Source of the DNA: Coriaria nepalensis
Lineage: Eukaryota; Streptophyta; Magnoliopsida; Cucurbitales; Coriariaceae
DNA: 64,000 nucleotides
Direction: 5' to 3'
Assembly: GCA_027186245.1 (NCBI GenBank)
Contig: CP114482.1
Location: 2,671,001 to 2,735,000 of the forward strand
Part shown: positions 54,139 through 64,000 of the stretch, one piece after another
Layout: each line of letters starts with the position of its first letter
Numbering within the stretch: position 1 is the first letter of the stretch
The notes under the pieces: generated by a model
Database searches by the model: none
What the model saw: the letters and a program-made list of their open reading frames with translations, nothing else
Told to the model about the DNA's origin: nothing
Program-made: the position numbers and the translations under genes

Positions 54139-57100
54139 TCAACTTTCTTCGTCTACGAGAATGATTGATTCATTGCCGATTCCGAGATTCATCAAGGATG
54201 CCGTTTCATCATCAAGCAGAGTAGGTAAGGGAGAACCCTGAAGTAGTAGTATAAACAAATAATGATTTGTAATTTTGGGAAAGTTTAATGTCATGGGAAG
54301 AAACAAACCTCCTCGTGAAGAAACGGTTTTGATTTGATAAGACTTCAGCTTGAAAAAGCTTTCACAAAGAATCTTCAACTTGCCAACCTGAGTAAAAATT
54401 TCAACTTATCTCAAGGTGGAAACTTATAAAATAATTGCAGGCATAATTTCACCAAAGAAAAAAAAGGTAGAAGGGATGTTTAACTGTAGTAGTAGCGTGC
54501 AATTTCTTTGTCAAAAGCAGCTTTTCCCCCACTGATGCTCCCACACATTTCAGAGTGATAGCTGCATAAATGAAGCCAATTTGAGTATTGAAAATGAAGT
54601 CCCAAAAAAGAGAGATATTATACGTATGATATTAAGATCTTTACATTAGAGTCCTGAGGCCATTTTTTGGGGTCCAGAAGTTCCACTTGTCAACTTTTCA
54701 TCCTCGATCCCATGGAAATTCTTTACCTCAACGAACCTGAAGTTAAACCCCATGACAAGGAAAGACATTAAATTGCTGCAAGAATCAATAATTATTCATG
54801 AAATCGCATCTCGTTATATGAATGAATAGACAATAATTCAATTTACGCATTTCACTTATCAAAACTTGTACAATTTCGTAAAAGTGAAATTACATAGGAT
54901 GGAGCTCCTTGCTATCTTCAGAATTGTTGTCATGCAACTTTGACATAATTAAGCGAATATACCTGCAAAAAGTATTCAGTCAAGTGTCATCTAGCATACA
55001 AGCTCAAAGCCATTGCAATAAAAAAAACCAAACCTTCTGGTCCTATAAAAGACATACCGAATTTCAGACTCCTTTCTTTCTTGAGGGTTTACCTTAAAGG
55101 AATTTGAAAAAAGATTACACCAACAATATTTCAACAAATATGAATGCATTAATCCACCCAGTACCTCACTCCCATTTAGTAATTCGACTTTAGATAGTCA
55201 TGCAATTAAAACATATCTTGGAAAACAACCTCTTCCAGGATCTGCTATTGGTTCTCGGAAAGCATGATATCCTTGAAGCAAGAAAAGAATAAGTAACCAA
55301 ACATCAAGTGCAACACACAGATAAACTTGAGAAAACCGTGTAAGAAGAAGGATGACAGTAGATTATGTCAAAATCCTTGTAGTAGTTGAATATTTTGTAT
55401 CAAAATAAATTATGAACATAATAGTCTTCTGTTGGCTCGTTACATTGCTCTCCAATACATGCAGCACAATCTCGAGTGTAAACAATAAGAAATGAAACTT
55501 CATAGAACCAAAAAAAAAAAGAAAAGAAAAGAAAAATCATGTGATCTATTAAGAAGATGGAAAGAATAAACAATTCAGAATATGGAATCTTACTATCAAT
55601 CTAAGGAATAAATTCAATGAGTCAACAGACACTGGATCCTCAATGTTGTTACGTCCTGAAGCACATAAGAGCACAACTAGTCAGGAGCACAAACAAAACA
55701 GATATATGAATATGTAATGTGAGTTTTCTCATCTAAAACTTTGGTATTTTACCCAGAAGAAGGCAACGCAAATTTTGGAATGGCATATGCTTGCACTCCT
55801 GTGGTCCACTGTTTCTTAGCAACTCATTTATTTTATCCTTGTCAGGATAAAAGATGCCGCTCAAACTGTTCTTGTTTAACCGAAGCTGCTCCAAGCTAAT
55901 AACAAAGGTCGAAAAGTTCACAGGAATGTGTAGAAAAATCATAAGTTTCTCGGGAAAATTTTCATGCGATAGAGTATAATCACCTACCTCCCTAGCCAAG
56001 AGAGTTTTAATATTTCATCCCATTCAGTTATAGAGTTATCTTCCAAATTCAGAAGCCGTAGAGAATCAAGCCCTTGAACCACAGAGGATTATTAAGGCTG
56101 AAAAGTGGAAACGCCATAAAGTCTTGTAAGATTCTTCTTAAAGATCAATGAAAATTCATATAGTTAAAACTGGAGTTAACAATATTAGGTAAGGGAATAC
56201 GTCTATTGTGCTTAATTTATTACCCATCAGATGTAGCTCTTCAATTGATGGAAATGAGGTTTTAAGAATTTCAACCTGTCATATAGAGAACAACAGCAAC
56301 AATTTAATAGAACTATAATATAACAGAACAAAATAATTTCTCTCTTCATTTTCTAGATGCTCACTTGTCTCCAAGTTATGCCAGTATTGTTCAAAACGAG
56401 AATACAAATGCCTTCTAGGTGTGGAAGATCAGAAATATCTTGTGCCAATAGATTATATGATAAATTGAGGGCTTTAAGTGATGGCAACTGCTCACAGATT
56501 GTTCCCACTTCCTGGAAGAAAGTTAACAAATGAATTAATGGTTATCCTTTCAAAATTTACATTAGATAGTACAAAGCAGATAATTATCCCTTAAGATAAG
56601 GAATTTATGAAGAATCCAGTTAGTGACATCTGGACTCGTACATTTTGATCAAGAAAAAGTCTTTACACTGTAATTTTACAACTTTCAAATATAAAAGGTG
56701 AATGTCAATTCCAAAAACATACCTTCCCGTCTGAGAGCAAATTTCCAGTCAAATCAAGCTCCTTCAGGTCTGCAATAAACGCATTACAAGAAATGACTTC
56801 ATAGAATCTGAAAACTGAATTAGCAGGAGAACACAAGGTCTGATCACTTAATCCACTTACTAAGTCGAGTTATTCAAGACTAAACAACTCATCTGAGGAA
56901 ATGGTAAGAACTCCTGTGAAGTAGAACTAGAAAAATTTGAGACAGTAGAATAGAAAGAAAGTATGAATAGAGAAAGAGATATAAAACCAACTTGGCAAAG
57001 TAGCTCTGATCTGACATGGGTCTCTAACTGAGCTAACACCCATTAAAGATAGTGATGCACCAGTCAACTCTTCAAACCGACTTAGTTTGTCTTGAATATT

Positions 57101-57815
57101 ATCTTTACCCTTGAACCGATACACGCTTGTTGCTAGCTGAAAGTACATACATCTCATCTGCAAGACGACATAAAGCACAAAAATATAGATACACTCTTCC
57201 TCTATATTAACGCTCAATTCCAATTCATTATGTTTCGAAACTTAACCACACAATCTTCCTAGCACACTTGAAATGAAGAATTGAACATTTCTCCACTAGG
57301 TTTATCGAAATTGGACAGAAAATGAAATTTTCAACAGTTTTGTAAAGAGAATAATTGAATCTCATTAACAAATCCTTCCAAAAATTCATTCACATTGACT
57401 AGTCATGTCATTTTGCAAGTAAGAAACACTTTTCTGTTTTTCTTCAGGATTTTTATTTGTTTTCCAAGCAACAGAAAGGGAAATGAAAAGCGTAGAGAAG
57501 CATACCTTCTTCTTCTTTGGTTGAGTCGGCTCGACATCTGAGCTCAAGTGTTTGAAGCAGCGAAATGCCAGAGCTCAGACTCTGGAATCGGACAAACGAC
57601 CCAGAAGACTTGGACTTGGCAGTGAAATATCGAACTCCATTGATGGAGCCATCGTGCTTTCCTTCTCCATTGTCCCAATCGACACCGATCCATTTACCAG
57701 AATAGCCTTCCACTGGTCCCACATACTCAACCGTTCCGGTTCGACGAGTATCGCCGACTGAGTGGACGCATTGGCCCACTCTGAAGTCACTTTCTAACTC
57801 GGTTGAGCCTTCCAT
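54139..57815 (-). pseudogene. Tubulin-folding cofactor E (TFCE), disrupted
   Basis: Exon-like segments in order reproduce the whole TFCE architecture: CAP-Gly domain (exon 1, 57815-57506, with GYSGKWIGVDWD), leucine-rich repeats (about 57157-55600), and a ubiquitin-like C-terminal domain ending LVDEES. In a working gene it would help assemble alpha/beta-tubulin dimers. Breaks: in exon 2 (57157 downwards) the frame meets TAA at 57107-57105 just before the GKDNIQDKLSRFEEL segment, about five bases short of the family sequence; a base is missing near 55250 within ENP-IADPGRG; and 55198-55200 is a TGA where family members have Arg. The other splice sites look good. It is either a pseudogene with a functional copy elsewhere or a low-quality assembly stretch. 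Confidence 0.8.
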
Positions 57816-58578
57816 CTTTTTCGTTGGGCTTATGCCCTTTCCTATAGGTTAGTAGTAGAAGGAGACGAAGTAATAGAGTTTTTTTTTTAACCCCCATATG
57901 TTTCCGAAACTACACCTACACCCACCCATTAATAATTTACCCTCTTACACCACTTTTTGCCTCTCTTAACACAAAAACCGAATTTTAAATAAAGTAGAGC
58001 AAATGTCATGGCCAAACATACTTGCTTTTTCTTCTTGAAAGCTTTAACTTCTGTTGTATTGTGTACATATTTACTTTGCTTGCAGTTAAAATATGGTGGA
58101 ATCATAAAATACATTGAATCAAGACCTTAGATGCCATATCATACTCATCGCCTTAACCGAGTATGAATACTCAGCTCCTTACAGTATCATACTCACTCTA
58201 AGAGTGAAATTGAGTAAAATCTGTGATTCTTATGCTCCATTCGACAGAGCTACTTCCGGATGAAACTGTCATTTTCGACGGCTTGAAAGGCAGCCAGAAA
58301 TTGCACAATTTTGAGGCAAACAGCTTAAAGAGAAGTGACAAAAATCCATTCAAATGTCATTTGGCATCAGCGTAAGAGTAAATAATATTATCACAGACGT
58401 AAAACTCTCTTCTTGTCAAAATTTCAACTTTCTTTAGGACTTCTTTCAATAACAAAATGAGAACCTCAGTGATTCTACAACCCCCTTAAAAAGAATAAAT
58501 AAAGATTCAGACACCATCTAGAGAACAGACCTAAACTAAACAGATGATAAATTTTTTTAAGATTTGAAATAAAACTCT
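57816..58578. other. Intergenic between TFCE locus and eIF3m
   Basis: Holds the former TFCE promoter and the 3' untranslated region of eIF3m. No further gene. Confidence 0.55.
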
Positions 58579-61050
58579 TCAATGACTCATCAAACCGGGC
58601 ATTGCCGGCGCTCCATCTTCAGTTACTTTGTTAGCCTGAATGGTTGTAATCACGTTCGCAACATTTCCCTGCAAACAGTCAAAACGTTTGGTAGAAGACA
58701 TGGAAACTATTCCTGTTAGTTTACGCTATAACCCTATATCAGATTTTAGGACATGTTTCAACATGGTTTTATCATAACCAGCTATATCAACCAACATGCA
58801 TCTAAAAAGGGGTATCGTTAGCAGAGAAACTAAGGATGCACTTTACTATGCATAAGAAACATGAGCACAAATTCAAGGAAGTTAAGATACTAAGGATGCA
58901 ATAAAGATGAATGTGAGAAATCTGTACCCTCCATATTGCTAGCTTTTTTCTAAGTGCTTCCCATTGATGTTGTCCAAACACATGATCAGTACAGCAGCTG
59001 TAGTACATCACATGATAGTCAGAATCAAAACAGGGGAGAGAGAGTGATTTTCGTAAGAGAAGAAAGAGAGAGCTAGAGAGACTTCATACCTTACAACTAT
59101 AACTTCATTCATCTGGTCCATTTTGCAGTTAATCAATTTCGCAGTTATTGCTTTCACCACCCACAATTCCACCTCATCATCATTGATCTACAAAGAATCT
59201 TAAACCAATAAAGAAAAGCACAACTTGAAAGCAGAGATGGATAAGAGAAACATCAGATTAACTTACCTTAAGTGTGTCTTTAATAAGAGCATATGGAATT
59301 TGACTAGATACATTGGAGCCAAGATCCACCAATGACAATAACCTCATCTTTGTAATACAGTCTTCGTGGATAAGACCTACAGCACGGCAAGAAAAACATA
59401 TAAAGACAGTAACTGACGTGTTAATTGGGTTGAAGAAACATTTACCTCATATATTAAGGGAAAAGCAAGAGAAAACCAAAATCCTACCATGCTCATTCAG
59501 GAAACTAGAATTTGCTGCCTGAAATTCCAAGTAAGCATCAAGCCTCTGAGTCAAAAATATATTCAGAAGCTGAAATACTAATGCATACTTATCATCACTC
59601 TCCAATTGTGCAACTGCAGGCAAATCTAGTAAATCACACTGCCATAGAAGAAGAATGGTTAGATTCGTAAGCACTCAAGGCATGGTGCATGCATGTCCCT
59701 AGAGTTTCTGTCATTGTTGTAGAGAAATCTATTGTGCCAGCTTCCTCCAAAATATGGGAACTACTATTCTAAGCTATAAAAGTAGGGGAGAATATAGCAA
59801 CCAAAATAAATTCTCAAAATATAAATCAGAGAACAAGCAAATTTTAAAATATGCCAAACAAAAAAGATGATATGAAACCTGAAACATGTCTGGTGCCTTC
59901 ACAAATTCAATAACGCCATGCACAGCCTCCTCCTTTGCATCACTCAAAGTATTTGCATCTTCGCCAGAGAAAGTCGACAAGTACTTGGTCAAGAACTTGA
60001 AAGAGTCCTTCGACGAGCTGCAATGACAAAAGAATGGAGAAACTACTAAAAGCTTATCAAAGAGAAAAAAGAATAAAAAGAGAAAAAACAGTAATAATAT
60101 TGATAGATTGACCACCGAGATAACTTCTAAATCTGAATATCCCCTTATCCGTACCTTTTACTTTCACTCAAAACTTTAGAGATGGCCAGAAAAAGTTTCC
60201 TCTTTTCAGCAATCCCAAGATTCCACTCTATCAAGAAACTATCTATCTTTTTCACAGAAGGAATGATGGGTTCAGCAACCTTCCCATTCAGGGCCAAATC
60301 CAAGGCCTTCAGATAGACGCGGAACCGGCTGTATGGATTTTCTAATAGGTTGTACAAATTGAACAAGCTGTGAAAAGAAGGAAGCATTAGACAATTTTTT
60401 TTTTTTTTTTTGAACTAGAATGTCATTAGTCTTCAATTAAGAATAGTAATGAGCATTACATCTTTAGACGCAATGCTGGCTTGTCACTTGGCTGCTGTGC
60501 AACCTTTGCAGATATCAGATTAGCCATCTCAAGTGCTTCATCTGGACTTCCGGCATTAGTAACCAGATTGCAGATAACAGTGAAGATACACTCAAGATCT
60601 GATGTACAAGCACAGATAACTCATTTATTACAATCCAACCAGCCGAAACACTAACCCATTGAACGTGTTCCAAGAAAAGTGGAAGAAATTACCTTTCTCT
60701 GACACCTTGGAGAATACCAATTCGGCAGAAGTAAGCATTAGAGATGCTAAATCCACCCATCTGTTCGAAACCATGCATTCCTGCGCCTCAATGCATAACC
60801 TAGTAACTTGGGGTTCAGAAACCTAAAAGCAACCCGAAATTGACATATCAAAAAGAATTGATAGAAGTACTATAAATTCCTAGAAAATTGATGCGTAAAA
60901 TGAAAGCGCAAATACGAAGTGTGAGCATCCTGAAGAATTGGTGAAGTTACTGATTACCTCAGAACCGGCATCTGCCCAGGCGAGCTCTGAAGCGAATCTG
61001 ACAACAGCGAGCGCGGGATCTTCCTCGGAGGTTGGCACTACAGTATTCAT
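58579..61050 (-). CDS. Translation initiation factor eIF3 subunit M (ten exons)
   Basis: Exons 61050-60958, 60822-60693, 60598-60460, 60367-60155, 60017-59879, 59638-59488, 59376-59267, 59187-59090, 58997-58928 and 58668-58579 join without a break to 410 residues, the usual length for plant eIF3m. The protein is a PCI-domain subunit of the eIF3 complex that organises the 40S pre-initiation complex in the cytosol. Recognisable segments are NTVVPTSEED at the start, LFNLYNLLENPYSRF, FLTKYLSTF, AVIEFVKAP-like, CDLLDLPAVAQLE and LWVVKAITAKL in the PCI region. Upstream, a CACACAG/GTATCA donor near 61190 and a TGCTAG acceptor near 61105 suggest an intron in the 5' leader. Nothing indicates loss of function. 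Confidence 0.93.
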
Positions 61051-62008
61051 CGTCGAAGTGAATCACAAAACTTTTTCCTTTCTCTTCCGCCGTGCTAAAA
61101 CCTAGCAAAATGTAAAATAACTTCACACCTTACAGAAGCCATAGATAACAAGAGGGAGTGATGAAGAAATAGTGTGCGAAGGAATGATACCTGTGTGGCG
61201 AGCGACAGACGGAAGCTTCGCGCCGGAGGCTGAGGTGGTTGGTGACGGCGGCGAGGCCGCGAGGCCGGAAGAGATGATTGTAAAAGTGTAGGAAGCGCAG
61301 AAAGTGTCTCGTGTGGAGGCAGACGGGTAAGGTTTTTTGGTCAGGTGGATGAATTTTAGGGCAATTTTTATTTTTATTTTTAGAATAGAGTTTTGAGTCT
61401 CGAGTAATTTTTATTTTTATTTTTATTTTGATGACGTGGCATGGGACGTTTACCGTTAGATGCTTTTTAGTTTTGCTTAGTAGCGATTCAGAACTCTACT
61501 AAATTAAGACGTCGTTTTCAGCTTTACGTGTGCGCGTTTTAGATGGGACTCAGATTGTTTGAGTAAAACATTCGTTTCCGCCCGAACTTTGGTAAATGAC
61601 TATGAAGTTTTGCTTCGGTGGAGTTCGAATAGTGCAGATCCAGCCCATTGGCCATTTGGATTGGTCCTTGATTCCACGAGTCCAATTCATATAAACAATC
61701 ATATGGGCTTGATAGGCCCAAACAAATAAAAAAAAAAGAGACTAACCGAAAAATAGGCCCATCAAAATTCCATAAACAAGCTTCCATTGCACATAAAATG
61801 TGCCAATCTATATATACCTGTTACAAGCTATTATTTTATTTTCAAAATTAGTCTTGCAAGAAAAAATTATCAATGCTATGTGCATTATTAGCTCTTTTTT
61901 CCTCTTTTCTATCACTTTCATAACACATCAACTGATCCGCTCCTTTAGAAACCATATTTGCAGAAGCAGGTTTCTTATCCTATCAACAATAAATTCCCTT
62001 TTTATATT
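61051..62008. other. Leader and promoter of eIF3m; 3' flank of the methylesterase gene
   Basis: The 5' leader of eIF3m extends to about 61310. The rest has no gene; the 82-codon frame at 61539 on the minus strand has no family features. Confidence 0.5.
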
Positions 62009-64000
62009 CTAAGGTCTTTTGATCTTTGATATCTCTGCCAATAGCTTGTGCAGAGCTTGAGGCTTAGAGAAGAAAGGCGAGTGATCCGCTCCTTTTAGAG
62101 AGAAAACCTGTTCCGGAGGGCTCTTGTTTATCATGCTCTCCTGTAATGTGATAGGTATAGCATTATCTTCCAGAGTTTCTATGTAGAATCTCCGGACACA
62201 TCCATAATTTCCCTCCGAAAGATTCAGCTTTTCTAAAATCGGTACGAACGGTATCGACCTCATTGAAACAGATGCCAGAGCAACATCCTAACAAACGAAA
62301 GATAAAAAATAAAAATATGGCATTCCCTTATGATATAATGTGAAAGAAAAAGGGATTCAGTTTTTACCTTCGAAGGGCTTTGATTGAAGAACAGGTCTCG
62401 ATAAAATGATTTGTCAATGTCTATAGCAGTTGGAGGATTATCATTTCCATTTGCGTATAAAAGGATTTGAGCCTGTCGCATAAGATTGTCTGAACCCGCC
62501 TGCAAAAAATAGGTTCAATAGAAGTTAGTTGTTACAAATCGATCGGGACCATTCACATGGAGAATATACTCCGATGGCAGGATCATGCCCGGTCATCATT
62601 TTTCATAACAAATCCGTTGAGAGTATATATATACTCCAGGAGTAACCTAGAATGTCTCCACTTAATAGCTTAACACTCCATTTAGACAGCCGAAATATAT
62701 ATTTACCTCCAGGGAGAACATGTCAAGAATGTTTTGTCCGTTACTCAACATAGCAGCAGCAATAAACACAGCCTTTGCAATTTTACTCGGAAATAGTTCC
62801 ATTGCATATGATATGCATGCTCCACCAAGATCATGCCCGATCAACATCACCTACATGAATTTCGAAACTGAAAATTAAAAGAAAACTTCTTAAGATAGAA
62901 TAAGACATCATGAAAATAGTTTAAGAAAAAGGAAAGAAAAAAAAAAAAAACCTTTTCTCCCTCGGGAAGCTTTTCGAGGAAATCGGTAAGAGGCTGGACG
63001 TATTTAGACAGGCTAGTGATGCTGTTTGCATCAAAAGAATGAATCCCGGAACCGGTTAAGTCAATAGCAGTAGCTTTATAACCTGCATCTTCTAGAAGGG
63101 CTATTGTTTTATACCAACACCAAGCACCGAATCCACCTCCATGCACAAGTACGAAATGGTTCGTTTCTAAATCGTCGAGCTTTACATCCTGACATTAAAA
63201 AAAAAGTTAGATTTCTCAAAAATAAACTATTAAAACCCCAATAATACAGATTCAGTTACTATTATTTGACAGAATCAAAATCACCATAGAACAAGTGGAA
63301 GAACTTGTATGTATATGGATATATATATATAAATCAAAATAGTACAAATTGGTACCTGCCTATTTTCCTTATATGATTCAGTACCATGTGAGAATAAATT
63401 CAGTCAGGAAGGGGAAAATAAGGTGGGGCCACCATTGAGTGAATTAATTACTTTTTCACAATTATACAGAGAAGAAGAGAATGAAACAGAGCTTTCTTTT
63501 CCTTCTAAGTAAGCTTAAAATTGGGGATCCCATATAATTACCTAACAAACACATATTTCAGAATCCGCCAAACAGAAAGGGAAAAAAAAAAAGGACAAAT
63601 ATATATACAGAAAATTCTCAATTGATGTATTCACAACACACACCGATGATTCTTTTTTTTTTTTCTTGGCCAAACTAATTCTCAATTATAAACTAAATGC
63701 AATTTTGCATAAGAAACCCAATTGCCCAGAAACAACAATTCAATCCTTAAATTTTCTGCAATTTACAGAGTTTTTTAAGCCCAGACCTGATTAACAAGCT
63801 GTTGAGGTTGAAGCAGAGGATCGATAAGGGAGCGAGGCCGAGAGCTAGAACTTCTAGTGAAGGCGTTGTGGTTACTCCTCTTTGAACCGGAACTTGGGAA
63901 CCGGAGGGAAGTAGACCGGTCGAAGGGAAACGAACCGTTCTGCTGCTGCTGCTGTTGTTGCTGGTGGATGAGGATCGCCGCCGCGAGAGCTTGTTCCTGA
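62009..64000 (-). CDS. MES11-type methylesterase-like alpha/beta hydrolase (5' end outside window)
   Basis: Exons 64000(partial)-63787, 63188-62952, 62850-62707, 62499-62368 and 62287-62009 join in frame to at least 334 residues. Visible are a Gln- and Ser-rich N-terminal region like the plastid-targeting part of MES11 relatives, the oxyanion-hole HGGGFGAWCWYK, the nucleophile elbow LIGHDLGG, and the catalytic His in GADHSPF (62083-62081). Family members hydrolyse methyl esters of salicylate, jasmonate or IAA. Here the nucleophile Ser is Asp (codon 62832-62830), a change I believe occurs in part of the MES11-15 clade. Ester hydrolysis is therefore doubtful, and an epoxide-hydrolase-like or non-catalytic role is possible. 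Introns are all phase 0. The start codon lies beyond the window edge. Confidence 0.9.

Noticed and set aside
54880..54895. Apparent stop (CATCCTATGTAA) as a further TFCE lesion
   Set aside because: A GTAATT donor here joins in frame to the next exon at about 54735 and restores the family sequence, so it is an exon end and not a lesion.
1..64000. CRISPR arrays, operons or bacterial-type systems
   Set aside because: All evidence points to nuclear plant DNA; the short tandem repeats seen are microsatellites without spacers.

Overview
The window looks like nuclear DNA of a dicot plant. It is AT-rich, its genes have many GT-AG introns, and it carries Ty1/copia and LINE debris and AT microsatellites. 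The gene families are plant-specific or plant-typed: COBRA, CC-NB-LRR, malectin receptor kinases, RALF, MES11-type methylesterase and a four-CxxC glutaredoxin-like protein. No species can be named from the sequence alone.

Layout. 1-6.9 kb: a decayed copia element is joined to the first of three tandem copies of a kinase-domain gene. The third copy is open over 353 codons but has lost every catalytic motif. A probable solo LTR separates copies 2 and 3. 6.9-9.2 kb (minus): a complete six-exon COBRA-like gene. 11.2-15.7 kb (plus): a complete two-exon CC-NB-LRR resistance-type gene whose intron holds a deleted copia element. 16.3-42.8 kb (minus): four intronless CrRLK1L (FERONIA-type) receptor kinase genes, here called A to D, with a RALF peptide gene between A and B in the same orientation. 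B, C and D are recent duplicates. C is a mosaic of D-like and B-like halves, and C and D have altered C-terminal tails. A short-LTR copia without integrase and a LINE 3' end sit between them. 44.5-45.5 kb (plus): a glutaredoxin-like protein. 46.8-53.4 kb: a duplicated segment with two small secreted-peptide precursor genes (minus) and copia fragments. 54.1-57.8 kb (minus): a tubulin-folding cofactor E locus with frameshifts and a nonsense codon. 58.6-61.1 kb (minus): a complete ten-exon eIF3m gene. 62.0 kb to the end (minus): a MES11-type methylesterase-like gene that runs off the window and has Asp at the nucleophile position.

How the parts may work together. In other plants RALF peptides bind CrRLK1L ectodomains at the cell surface. 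Finding a RALF gene inside a CrRLK1L array, next to an NLR and to kinase-dead paralogs of the same kinase family, suggests a compact neighbourhood of surface-signalling and immunity genes with a possible linked ligand and receptors. That pairing is inference. The most unusual local structure is in the RALF 5' flank: a copy of the gene's own signal-peptide start forms an 18-codon upstream ORF inside a roughly 28-bp inverted repeat.
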